From: Pelomyxa schiedti
Lineage: Eukaryota; Evosea; Pelobiontida; Pelomyxidae
DNA length: 23,650 bases
Assembly: GCA_020536535.1 (NCBI GenBank)
Contig: JAHLWZ010001056.1
Location: 1-23,650, forward strand
Direction: 5' to 3'
Both the position numbers and the translations under genes were made by a program. Numbering within the stretch: the stretch's first letter is position 1; each line of letters begins with the position of its first letter. Below are positions 9,128-20,519 of this stretch, in pieces. The notes below the pieces were generated by a model. That model worked only from the letters and a program-made list of their open reading frames with translations, was not told the origin of the DNA and did not search any database.

Positions 9128-11394
9128 CTAGGAACTGGGATTTGGTGTTGGTGTGTTTGTTGTTATGGGAATGGCATCAAGAGACCAGTAGCCACCCTTT
9201 TCTTGTGATACTGAAACACTCAATGAGGCTGACACCACCCCATCCTCTGGTTTTGGAGGGGCCGGCATTTCTATGCAGGAAATCATGAACAGCTTGGTGC
9301 ACGGCGGCATTGTGGGAACGACCGCGAGGTCGACAGAGAAAGATTCCCAGGCCTCATTCAGAACTGTCACTTGGTCCTCTTTGGCTTTCGCAGAATTTTG
9401 TGGTTGTTGGTTTTGATTGTCTGATGAAGAGGCCGAAGTTGTTGCTGTAGTTGTTGGGGGTGCGAATTTCTTGGAAATGTAGGCTCCTACCTTGTGTTTT
9501 GGGCTCCCAACACCAGATATTACAGAGATGACACAGTCAAATGTGGAGCCCCATGCGATGCTTTTTTTGGGTGCAGGGTCCACCAGATTCGGTTTGGAAC
9601 TGAAGAAGATTGTCAACCAAATCATTAATTCCAAGGATATGGTGTAGTGTGGTACATACTTGTCAAAGTACTTCACTACTACATCCTCACCGACACTTGG
9701 CTTGGCTGCTGTGCCCTCCTTGGCTGCTATTACTGTGACAGTCGCATTCAGCAATGGGCACTCTTCCCCGAAATATGCACCAGGTGCAATAGTGAATACA
9801 ATCAAAGGATATGATCCAGTGGGAAGTGGCGGAATCCTAATTATGTGCAAGCCCTGCATGGCACTCTCAACAGTACATGGTATCCGAGACTCGGACTTTT
9901 TATAATGTTAGTGTTGTAAAGAAAAAAAAACCAGTGGTTTGAAATTTACCTTGATAATTGCATCAAAGCGAAGTTGATCGCATATTAAGTAAATGGATTT
10001 TGAAACATTTTCAGCAAGTGTTATTGCAGGATGGTAAGACACGAGTACTTTGTAGTTCTCAGTTGTTGGTTTTGTCTTGGTAAGTCCTCTGGAGTCTTTC
10101 ACTTTGCTTTATTTAGACAAGTGAACACACTGGGTGGAACTAGCTTACGGACCTACTGGTTTAGCCGCAATTTGCACAGGATGAAACCGCTGACTATTAA
10201 TCTCCCTTGATAGCAGGGTGTAGAGGTCTCTCAAGCGTTTTTTTATGGCAGAAATCCTCTGAGTTTGTGGGTGGAAAAATGTGGTTGTATATGAAATGGA
10301 TCCATCACTTGCAAAGTGGAATGGGGATGCCAAAACTGGGGGCTTGCGGGTTGTGATCCCTTGAATCGTGACGGTGTATGTGTCCTGATCGTGCAAGTCC
10401 AAGTCAGTGGGCTTGACAATCACACAGAGTGGTATACCATAACTTGTTGAATAAGAACACGCAGAATAGAATATTGGCTCACCCTATGGTGGAAAAACCA
10501 CGAAATGAAATTGGCACATCAACGGTGCTTTTTCCAATGGTACGCTTGATGACAACTTCTGGGTGTTGTGTCTCAAAGTATAAAGGGTTTAGAGTAAATG
10601 ACCAGGCATAATGTGGTTCCCAGTGCGTGATCGGATAGTATCCTTTGCATTTGTTCATGCCTTTGTAGGGAAAGAAATGAAACCTGGAGGAGGGAAGGCA
10701 ACAACTAAGTAGTCACTTTGATGTGGTGCACTTGGGCAATAGACTGGCCTTCCTCCAAATACTTTTGTGTTGCTACAGGATTTATAGTACCCAAACCCTG
10801 AAAAAAGTTTCAGATATTTCAATGGGATCCATTTTGCCGTACCAACTGTTGACAGGTGGGGACTTAGAAGCCACCTCCTGTGTCCGAGTTGTTTAATATT
10901 ATGAGCGTCACTATCATCCAGAAATCCACACACACACGCCTGGACCATATCTCTATAGCCACAGCCAATATTGCCAGTTGATGTTCCTGAATTTCTTTCT
11001 TAAAATTTTTAAGGCTTCAGGCCCCGGATACCTTCATGCCCAACTACATATTGCTCTTCACTCATAGTTGAGGGCTTTTTTGGGTGGTGATCAAATTCAC
11101 TCTCACATAGTAAAACAGCTCCTGCAGATCGTGAGATTTGATAATACCACAAGCAAGCCAACCGAAGTGCGCGGCACGCATCCATTCTGGGTCTAGAGAT
11201 ATATGTGGAGGGTCTATCCAGCAAAGATACCGAACAAATATGAGAGTTGCAAGGGACTCGGAAATTGATTCCAGACTATTTTAATGTAGGTGAGATGTAA
11301 GTAATGCTGGTTGTGTTTACTTGGGCCCAGGCCAATTTCGAAAGTTAGGTCCACCAAAGATGTATGGAGGTGCCGGACATGCCAAGTCTTCTGG
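9128..11394 (-). CDS. CAP (SCP/PR-1-like) domain protein of bacterial type
   Basis: Nine exons in transcript order: 11394-11321, 11275-11148, 11121-11032, 10986-10843, 10797-10684, 10660-10483, 10442-10149, 10106-9950, 9895-9128. All phases agree. They give 648 residues plus an unresolved N-terminus. CAP domain: entry ESISESLATLIFVRYLCWID, SLDPEWMRAAHFGWLAC, the loop EFDHHPKKPS, then LGHRRWLLSPHLSTVG and VVAFPPPG. The GHRRW/PPPG pattern is that of bacterial secreted CAP proteins, not animal SCP/PR-1 (GHYTQVVW). A beta-sandwich follows (HYAWSF..., GYGIPLCVIVKPTD, DTYTVTIQG), as in bacterial homologues. The C-terminal ~300 residues are unrecognised and include a Thr/Ser/Gln-rich linker. Most introns are 40-54 nt, two are only 23 and 26 nt. 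Probably secreted; exact role unknown. Confidence 0.8.
10661..10683 (-). other. Ultra-short intron in CAP gene (23 nt)
   Basis: GTTTCATTTC...CTACAAAG on the minus strand. Its removal joins ...VAFPPPG to MNKCKGYYPITHW in phase and keeps the beta-sandwich frame. Caution: read as coding it gives FISFP after PPPG, which resembles the family sequence PPPGYVPY, so a frameshift or sequencing indel near 10661 is an alternative. Confidence 0.4.
11122..11147 (-). other. Ultra-short intron in CAP gene (26 nt)
   Basis: Starts GTATTATC and ends GATCTGCAG on the minus strand. Without removal, the frame carrying the conserved SLDPEWMRAAHFGWLAC cannot reach the conserved EFDHHP loop and stops. With removal, phase 1 matches and the two conserved blocks sit at the spacing expected in CAP proteins. 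Confidence 0.6.
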
Positions 11395-11706
11395 CTTAAT
11401 CGAAGTCACAAAAGAAAGAAATCGCAAGGGGAAAAAAAAAATTATTCATATAAAGAAAAAGAAAGCTAGTTAAGAAAAGCGGGAATGGCGAAAAGAAACA
11501 AAACGATCAGCCTTTGTAAGAAGAAAAACGGCAGTACCTTGTATTTCGCATTGTGCTGTTGTGCCAGTTGCGCAACATGGTTTCGTGCCCATTCCAAGAA
11601 GAGCTTCTAGGTTAATACGTTAGGTATGATAAAGAAGACATAGAAAAGCACTTTAGAAGATTGTATATCTTCAATTGTTCGTTGCTTACTATATCATGGT
11701 GAGAAG
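11395..11706 (-). other. CAP gene 5' region, start unresolved
   Basis: Just upstream of the first certain CAP exon, the same frame reads a hydrophobic signal-like stretch (PLRFLSFVTS) back to a T10 run (A10 on the + strand at 11432-11441). An ATG (minus strand, 11449-11447) sits just before that run, one base out of frame. One extra T would give a clean signal peptide start. Alternatively, an exon at 11606-11538 (all three frames open, one reading FLEWARNHVAQLAQQHNAKY) splices over a 143-nt intron to 11394. I cannot decide between these. The rest is intergenic to the gene ending at 11707. Confidence 0.4.
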
Positions 11707-13368
11707 CTATTCTGGTAGTGGGAACAGAAACCTGATATCGGTAGGCTTTTTTGCAGGGGGTGTCTTCCCGGGTGATTTTCTGTGAGAAGTTACTTGTGCA
11801 ATGAGAGCAGGATTCTAATTGTGTGTATTTGACTTACAAGAGACATACAAGGGGTTGACATTTCTCACAGGTGTAGGAGTTTTTGAACTGGGTAGGCTAG
11901 CTTTCCTTTCTGCTGGCTTTTTAATAACATTTGTTCCTTTGCTTGGAGGAACATGTAAATCAGATCCCGTTTTTTTTCGGTCGCTGGGTGCAGTTGTGGG
12001 GTCTTTGGACAATGTTTTTTTTGGGAGGATGGAATTTCTGGAAAGACTTGGAGCTGGTGTTGTGGGAGTTGTTTTGACTGGAGTATGAAGCTGTGGTTTA
12101 AGTGTTGTGGGTGCTGTATTATTTACAGGTGTACCGCTTCGTGGTTTTGTAGCTGTCACGGTGTGTTTTGTAGAATTTACAGAAGGTGAAGCTGGTTGCT
12201 TTGGGAAAAGAATGCCAACTTGGTTGGACGGCTTTTCACATAGCAACATTTTGGGTGTTGGAGATGTGGATCGAGGTCTACTTACTGTATGTTGTTTGGT
12301 ATTTTGTGCCACAGTTGGTTTTCTCACCAGGCCTGGTACTGGTAGTTTTGTACTTGGAAGCTTTTTCACCGGTGCTGATGGTTGCTGAATTCCAGGCTTT
12401 GTTGTATTTCTTGAGACTGGTGCAGTGGCAGGTCTCTGGGTGACCTTTGGAACAGTGAGTGATGATGGTCTATTAACAGCTGGCGCTCGGTGGGCACCTG
12501 TGGTGGGCGATTGTGGGGTTTTGTTGGTATTTACACTGTTAATCCTGCGTGTAGAAGCTGAAGTAGAGAGAGTGGATTGTGGTCGTTTATTCACAATTGG
12601 AGTGCGGCGAGGGAGGGCGGTTCCGCGAATGGGAGTGGTTGTGGCCCCGCCCGGGCGCTGCACACTGCGATTATGGGTGGGGGCGGTGGTTTTCGACGCA
12701 AAACTGTTCAGTGGTTTAGTGGCAGTAGTTTTTATTGGGCGACTGACACTGAGGCGTGAATTCGTTGAAGGAGTGCGCGAGGGGGTACTACGAGATGGAG
12801 GCGTGACGGCGGAAAACCGTGGGGCGGTCACCGCCCCGCGCCGTAATTGTGGGACGACGGTGCGGCTTGAAGTGGGCCTCGGCGCCACGCGGGCCGATGT
12901 CGCTGGCCTGAGGGGCGCAACAGACGACTGGGGACGGGCAGCCGTGCCCACCGTCGCACTTATGGGACGGCGAGAGGAGGACACCAACTTGGCTCCACCC
13001 GTAGGCGTGGCGACGGGGCGCTTTGCCCCTGCCGGAAGGAGAAACCTCGACTTGACAGGGACTGTGGCGGCCGGTTGTGGTGCATTTTGTTTGCCATCAC
13101 CAGTAACCACAGATGAAGATTCTCGTTGCGTTGCTGTGTTGTTGTTGCCTGCGGTTCTTGGCTGAGTTTGTGGCTGCTGTTGCAGTTGCAATTTGTGACG
13201 TGGAGTTACTACACGGTGCCTGGGGGTGAGGACCACACGGGCCCCAATTTTCCACCCGTCAGTCGCTGGGCCTCTCTGGGGCCGCGGGTTAACCAACTTG
13301 GTTGCGACGCGGTTGGCAGTTGTGTCGGCCAACGTCGACGGTTTTTTCTTCGGTGGCGCAAACGCCAT
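11707..13368 (-). CDS. Basic Ser/Thr/Pro-rich disordered protein
   Basis: Exon 1 13368-11838 and exon 2 11792-11707, joined by a 45-nt intron with a GTAAGT donor (phase 1), give 538 residues. Splicing replaces a chance tail with RKSPGKTPPAKKPT and a C-terminus DIRFLFPLPE, matching the composition of the rest. The protein starts MAFAPPKKKPSTLADTTANR and is rich in Ser, Thr, Pro, Arg and Lys throughout, with almost no acidic residues or predicted fold, and many S/T-P sites (KTPQSPT, STSPTPK, KTPTPV). This composition is typical of microtubule- or nucleic-acid-associated proteins regulated by proline-directed kinases, which is inference only. There is no signal peptide, so a secreted mucin is unlikely. 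The receptor kinase ends 155 bases upstream on the same strand. Confidence 0.8.
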
Positions 13369-13523
13369 GGCCTGCTTTTGGTTATTTTTTTTTTCCCTTT
13401 TTTACGGTGAAGTGATGGAAACGAAACGAGGAAAGAAAATAAGAAAATGTTTTGGATTTTTTTTCTAGTAGTAACAAGGAGAGCATCATCAAACCATATC
13501 CCAGGATAAGAGTGGAACCTCAC

Positions 13524-16500
13524 TTAGGGAGACTCGGTACTTTTCTTAATAGCAACAAGCTCGCCGACAATCGTCTCGAAATCGGGACGGTTTTTGGGGT
13601 CTTGATGCCAGCAACGTGTAATTAAGGCTGATATGGCTTCCGGGAATTCCTCGTCAAGTGGTAATCTCTGTGGTGATCGTTGTCAGTTGATTTGTGGTTT
13701 TGATCTTGTTTTTTTTTTTTTTGGGGAATGCCAGACCTTCCCTCCGACTACAAATTCGCATATCTCTGCCAAGAGGTTAGGTTGTCTTATTGGTGATAAT
13801 TATGGGAAGGGGGGTTTTACTCCAATAGGAATTGAACTCTTCTTTCTCCGTGTATGGCTCTGGTGTGAGAGGTTAAAATGCAAATAGACACACAGAGTTA
13901 GTCAATACCAATCCCCGAGTACAAGCCGTGCATCAAAACACCATAACTAAAAGTAGTTGTAAATTTATCTGCCACTGGAGTAAAATGGGCATACCTGTAG
14001 ACATCAGTGGGTTTGCCATAAGCTCCATTTTGGAGCACTTCAGGGCTCATATACGCTGGTGTTCTGAAAGGGAATAAATATGGAGCTAGAAAAATTGGCA
14101 GACTACCCAACAGCCGAGGTAAGTTGCAAAGCCTCCGAGTTACCCAGTTTAGTAATTTCTCTTGTAGTACCAAAATCTGATATCTTAGCACAGGCGGAGC
14201 TTTTGGAATCCAGTGAGGCAATGAGTACGTTATCAAGTTTCAAGTCACTGCAAGGTTATTAAAGCACAGCCAGGAGAGTAAAAATGCGAACAGTACCGAT
14301 GTATAATGCCATTCTATGAGAAAAAAAATGAAATAGGAAAAAATCACATGGCCTTAGCACCACACAACAATTAAGGACAAAACCTTGTGCAAAAAGCTCA
14401 TTCCCCTTGCAGTGTCACAAGCAATCCGCAACTTCATGGCAAGGTCAAGACTGTGTTTTTTTAGTACAGCACTTAAACTTCCATACTCAATGAATTCCTG
14501 AGGACGATAAACAGTTTGATAAAAAGAAATGAATATTGAAAACCGTCACGAGTGACAACTTGTTTCTTACATGTACAGCACCAATGAATGTGACAATCTA
14601 GGATACTTAAGAGAAATACGCAGAAAACAGTGGAATACCTGAGGGCAATGTAGAGCTTCCATAACTTTGACCTAAGACCCTCACCTGTGAGTTAACAAAA
14701 AAATGCAAGTTAACAGCCACCTCTTTTTCGAAATCTTTCATCTTTGGATCTCCTGCTTGGAGTGAGTGCTGATTCTTCAATACCTTAGAGATGTCAGGGC
14801 TTCGTTTCCTTGACTTACATTTATACCTTTACGGCCACAGATTGGCCCTGCCATTCACCCTTGTAGACAATACCAAACGATCCTGAAATTATTATGTTGA
14901 CAAGTTTGGGGATAAAAATACAAGTTCTTGCCTTCACCTGGCAAGAGGTTAAGAGGAGAATAATAAATAGGGCCAACAAACCCAGTTGTGAATGAAGAAT
15001 TATATCATTAGGATCAAGTTTAGTTGATAACTTGCTTGAATGTGAAAAAAAAAGGACTGATGCACAATAATAACCTTAGATTCAACTTTCATTGGCAGCA
15101 GTGTATGTTGTACTTCTTCAGAATCAAAATTAGAACCTGGGACTTGTAAGAAACCAAACGTTACATTTTTGGTGTCTACCAGGTGCAATGGCTAAGTAGA
15201 CATTTGTGTCTATCAGTGTTGTGAGAGGAATGACCATCATTACCTCAACACAGATTTCATGTTCCTATCCGAGTGCAGCTAAATTCAAGGAATAGGACCT
15301 TGAGTGACATACAGATTTCAATACACCAGACTCTGGCTCGAATCGCAAGCGGTATTTATAGGAAGGGGGAGCCACCAGCTTGAAAGAAAAAGGTTTCTTT
15401 CCGTGATTCTGTAGGGTTATTTGATCGCGAATCTCCGTATCAACTTCAGCTTGGTGTGTGCTAAAGCCAAATGTGAGAGTATGGGGTTGAACCTAGTGGA
15501 AATTGATTACACAGTATTTACAGTGGAGGTATTATACATGAAGAGGAAAGTCTTCTATTGGCACAAATCTGGAAGATTTTTACAATTACCATCGATTTGG
15601 GAATAGTACGTGGAGTTGTTTGTATCGAAAAGTTCAGTGGTTGCATCTTCTTTTGGATCTTCTATCAAAGAGTTCAAAGGAATAGCTTTCATGATTTCTT
15701 GTTCTCTGAGGTGTGTGATTAATAAGAAGGGATGGTTTAACTACTCTGGCATCATTCTCCTCATTTTCCGTGCTACAACGAAAATTGCTGCCGCACTGGC
15801 CCCAATTACTACAAATGCACAACCGATGATGATTCCCAACGTAGCACCAGATAGTCCTACATCAAGATCGCGATAAAGAAAATAAAGAATACGGAGCTTT
15901 ACCATACTTGATTGTCAGAGCCGTTGAATTTTGGTTGGTATTTCCAGCATAATCCTGCAGGCCGAATCGCTTTAGATGTATTGAAACTTTAGATCCGGAG
16001 CCTGTGCGCGTAACGTTGAGGTAGAATTCATGTTCCCTCAATGAGTACTCCACGTTGGGCACAGTCCCAAAAGGATCTATCTTGCACTTCCGGCACGTGA
16101 AAGATAATGAAGAAAAATTCCACACAGGCTCATTGCAGGTCATCCTTACAATAGCTCCATTGTGTAGGGAGGTAGGCTCATCCGTAAGTACCAAGTCACA
16201 GTTAGGTCCAGCCGTATCGGCGTAGCTGAAATAGTTCCAGCCACATATTGAGTCTACACACACTGTAATAGGCTCATGTGACTGGTTTCCTTTCTGTGCG
16301 AAGCATCTAATCTCGGTGTGCGGACTTATTATGGTAGCCTCGGAACACGCTCCATTTTCAGCAATTGTCACTTGAAGTTTATTGTCATATCGCCCAAAAT
16401 TGAGTCCTGAGTTTAGTTGATTAAGACATTGCCATATATCTCTAAAAAAAAAAAAAAAGTACCTGTTAGATTAATGTACCCACCCCCAGTTGAAATAGTA

Positions 16501-19500
16501 GAAACATTTAGGATAGTCGGGGCTAAGAGAAGGTGAATTCCACTCTAATGGCTGTGTAACTTACCTGTATAGTTAAAGGAAGAAATAGCAATTTGCCCAT
16601 CAACTGTCAGGGAAAAAGCTACATGTCCAGTTCCCTCAGGCATTATAAAGCATACATGAGTTTCATTAGAACAAGTTGGTGTGACATTTTCCTCATTGAC
16701 GGAAAGTTTCAGAACGGTCTAAATGATCTTATTAGCATCATAATAGAATGACGGAAAGCATACGGAATCATTTCCAAAATTAGATCCAGTTATACATATT
16801 TCCCCACCCATTGTTGGTGGTTGATCCGTATGGTCAATTATAGGTGCTATGAGAGTAATTTGAGATATGCGAGTCTCTAAACAACTTCCCTCCCCCTTTT
16901 TTGTGTGGATGTATTCTTTTGCCCACCTTGGTAGAAGAAATTGATGGGGGTGGAGCACTGTGAATGTTCGCCTGTAGGAGCACAAACTTTTAAGGATTGT
17001 AATATCCCAGTCCCTGGTGGGGCTAAGCAGCTGATTTGGCATTGATATTGACTTGGTGGATCCATAATGGTAATGTTGCTGCATGCCTCACCACCAATGT
17101 CAACATAGATGTCAGTGCTGTTACCAAAGTTTTTCCCAGTGATTATTATCTGGGACCCAGCTGTACTCGAATTGGTAGAAACTAGAACCAAAGGAGCTAT
17201 TCTCATATCAGGCATACCCAAAAAAAAACAAAACCAAACCTATGTAGTCAAAGTATATTGACGATGCCGCCAGACCTTGTACAATCACAAGTAGTTGGTG
17301 GTGTTTTCCTGTACCAGGAGGTATGTTTACTTCTATGAGTTGTGCATTCTTGTAGGTGGCGATCCTACTCTCGCCACCATCAATCCTATAGGACACATTC
17401 CTGCACTCACTCCCATCTCCAAAATTGGTTCCCTGAAGGATATGAATAAATATTCCTAGATGAGGAGTGGAGAGATACGATGAGCTGAACACTTTTATTT
17501 CCATATGTTGAAGCAATGCCTATGGGTTCAATCACAGGGGCTAAGAAATTTGTGTTGGTAAAAGAAGATGTTTTCAGATGATACCAAAATTGGAAAAAGA
17601 AGCAATCGCAAAGTTCGGAGAATTTGGGGGAACAGTAACTACTACTGTGTCTTCTGCTCCCGATACATTCTGAGGATAACAAGAGACATATGTATAGTTG
17701 AATAGTGTGATGTTGTCACAAGTCTTTCCATTGGTCTTAATATCAACTTGTGAAGACTCAAAGCCAAAATTATTTCCATTAATGTACAGAACAGTTTTAG
17801 TATTTTCAAGGGTAATCGTGGCGTCGGAAATGGTTGGACCTGGGTGGGAGTAAACAAGACTTTTATGTGAGTTTTAGTAACCTTGGTAAGAAAAAATAGT
17901 CGCAGAACAAGTTTGCCCATACACTTTTGAGTTTGGTACAGTCACATTAATGGTGAGGTTTGTGCTGACTCCCTGAGGGGGAGTACAGGTAATCATACTA
18001 TCACTAACCACGGTGGCGTTGGTGCACTGCTTGCCATCAATAGTAACATTCACAAGGGTATTTGAAGGTCCAAAGCCCCTACCAAAGATAGTGGTGCCTG
18101 GAATTCCTGTAACACTTGTTGTTGTAGCCTGAGAGAGGCTTGGTGCTAATAAACCCTCATTAATTTTATACTCAGGAAGAGGAACAGGTACCACTATAAG
18201 AGAAATTAGTACTTGTCACAGTATTTTCTATCTGGAGGGACAAAGGCCAATTTTTTCCACAACCAGGAGGGGGGTAGCATGTGATATTGCAGCCATTGTT
18301 AACGTGGACATCATTGCAATATAGGTCTCCTATTTTTATAATAGCCTCAGAATTTGTGTCTCCAAAATTTTTTCCAAGGATATGGAGGAGTTCTCGCCCA
18401 TCTGTCTCTGCAGAAGAAACTCCAGTGATTTCAGGAGCTGTACCTGAATAAATATACTGTTTAACTTGTTGGGATGCACACCTGGGTAAGAAAAAACAGG
18501 ATAAATACCCTCAATTTCAGTTAGTCACAGACACATAATAGGGCAAGGTACCGGTGCATTATCAACTGTCACATTAACAGAGACATTTTGTCCAGCTCCA
18601 CCAGAAAGGAAACAGGAAAGGCGAGTCTCTGGAGAAAGAATTTTGATGCTCGCGCAGTTCTTGCCTCCAATGGAGATATTCAAAACTCCGGTGTTAGTGC
18701 CAAAGTAATTGCCATCAATGATAATTTCAGAGGCGAAAGTGCAAGATGAATTTGAAGTACCGATTGTAGCACTATATATTAGTGGGGCTGTAGCCATTTG
18801 GGAGTCACAATTTTTGAATTGGAAAAACGGACATACATTTATACGAAAATGAGGCATTTGTATTTTGCTTATTGACAGTCAAGTTCAGAAAGTGCTTTTT
18901 TCCTGTTCCAGATGGCGCAAAGAAACTGAAGGAAGAAGCGTTACTATTTGATGACTAGTTCGACACATACCTCAACTGCGTATGATTTACTTGACTAATG
19001 TTACATCGAGATCCCCCGATAGAGACAATAACGTCAGCAGGGTCTGCACCAAAATTTTGTCCTTGTATAGTTACAGGAGCGATGCCATCTGTGTCTCCCT
19101 CCTCAATTGATTTAATCACAGGTCCTATGTGAACTTTCACAAAAAGACATTTTACAGGTGGAAGAGACGAAGTACCATGATAGGAAAATAGTGAACTGTT
19201 TACAGTATAATGATCAGGTGTGATAAGTTCCACAGGCAAATTTGTACCAGTTCCTTCCGGTGGGAAGCAACTTACTAGTGAACCACCACTGGTACCCAGG
19301 CTTACTGCAGTCACATTTTCACAGTCCCGCTGATTAATCCGCACCTGCGGGGGGGTTTTGTTTGTCTCCGCCAGACGATAACCATAAATATTAGTTTTTT
19401 CTGTCCCATCTGTTCTAGCTGCCGTTACGTACACAAGTTTGGGTTCTGCAGGTTTTAGTGGAGGGAAAAACTTGCAAGATCAACCAGCACAAGGCCGTGC

Positions 19501-20519
19501 ATCTCCAATACAATTTCCGAGACCATCACATGTATCATTAACCGTGCACCAGATATCATCATCACATGAGGTATTACTGGAGAGTGGATATAGTTTCACA
19601 AGGGTTTCTTCTGCCCGGCATTCCTGAGACCAAGTGAGTGGCAAGCAGGGTTCACCTAGATGGAACCTGGCAGAGTTTCTTTCCTGAGACACACCCTTTC
19701 TTTGTGTAACACTGTTTAGTCTTCAAGCACTTCGTTATTAGGTCACAGTCCTCTCGTTGTGAGCAACCAGTGGAATTTATGCAGTTTCCAGTACTAGATG
19801 GGATTAAAATGGGACAAATCCCAAAATTGAGGTGCATAAAGTACCAGTTGTATGAAACTTTTGCTGAAAAATTCGGAGCACTCAAGAGGTAATTGTCTGA
19901 TATATCCCTTTAATTGCACTATGAATAAACAGGCCCAAAAAAAAAAATGCAAGATCATACACGATAGTCAAATTGAGCCCTGCAGCAGATGCAGTTAAGT
20001 TACCAGCCAGGCCAAAGGAACGAAACTTCCTAAACTTCGCCGTTAGGAACGAGATAGGCATCCTGAAGGGGAAATAACAAAGCAGTGACATTGCCCACGG
20101 CGTCACACGAGACCCCTGGAATAATGCACAAATCAGTGTGTTCGTCACAGGGATCAACGTTGTAATAGATCCATGGAATAGGCTTGTTGTTGTTCTTGAT
20201 GGAACAGAGCACTATTCGTTGCTCTGGGAGTTCACCTACGCCTGGAGGAATTGTGGGAATGAATTTCCCGCGGAGCCAATGAAGGGAGGGGAAAAAAAAA
20301 AAAAAAAAGCGTGGAGTACGTACTCCTCATCACCATGTCCATTTCCATATCCCATATTTCAGCTTGGTCTTCCAGTTCGTCGTCGGAGATGGCCGACGAA
20401 AAACCCGAGAGTGCCACGAAAAGTACGACCACCGACGCCAAAAAGCCGTACTTCAACGTGCCGCTTGCGCGACGAAGCGTCATCATGCGCCGTTGCCTCG
20501 ATACGTTACAGCCTCTCAT
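13524..20519 (-). CDS. TIG-repeat receptor kinase (TKL type), about 40 introns
   Basis: One gene of roughly 1,700 residues. Signal peptide at 20519-20370 (GFLASVVVLFVALSGFSSA); in-frame Mets at 20576 and 20486 are alternative starts. Next come an LRR N-cap-like segment (YYNVDPCDEHTDLC, GVSCDAVGNVTAL), a Cys-rich part and CTVNDTCDGLGNCIG. Ten TIG/IPT repeats follow between about 19440 and 16260, marked by GQNFG, GNYFG, GKNFG, GRGFG, GNNFG, GTNFG, GKNFG, GSNFG, GLNFG and PPGTG-type motifs. Membrane helix near 15846-15775 (GIIIGCAFVVIGASAAAIFVV). Cytoplasmic MSP-like domain 15492-15190 (TLQNHGKKPFSFKL, RLRFEPESGVL). The kinase is complete: GEGSFGIVYKG, VAVK (14840), EFIEYGSLS, HRDLKLDN (14280), DFG (14172), GTPAYMSPEVL (14045), RCWHQDPKNRP, stop at 13526-13524. 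HRDLKxxN indicates Ser/Thr specificity. Nearly all junctions are GT-AG and phase-consistent; the one after FEKEVA (~14680) is not resolved. Confidence 0.85.
14883..14931 (-). other. GC-AG intron in receptor kinase
   Basis: Donor AAG|GCAAGA, acceptor ATTTCAG, 49 nt. The donor matches the strong-consensus form typical of GC-AG introns. No GT donor near by restores the P-loop reading frame with the conserved glycines. Confidence 0.6.
14932..14937 (-). other. 6-nt microexon encoding the kinase glycine loop
   Basis: GTGAAG on the minus strand, between a 44-nt GT-AG intron (14938-14981) and a 49-nt GC-AG intron (14883-14931). Including it yields QLGEGSFGIVYKG, the exact LGxGxFGxVYKG consensus. Skipping it stays in frame but yields QLGSFGIVYKG, which lacks the glycine-loop pattern. 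Confidence 0.65.

Noticed and set aside
12425-13165. 246-residue plus-strand frame opposite the basic Ser/Thr/Pro protein
   Set aside because: Antisense of a low-complexity gene; Val/Gly/Arg-rich and no start context. The spliced minus-strand model explains the region.
13898-20200. Kinase and TIG fragments as pseudogene debris with many stops
   Set aside because: Almost every stop lies in a 35-57 nt GT-AG segment whose removal restores phase and conserved motifs, so this is an intact intron-rich gene.
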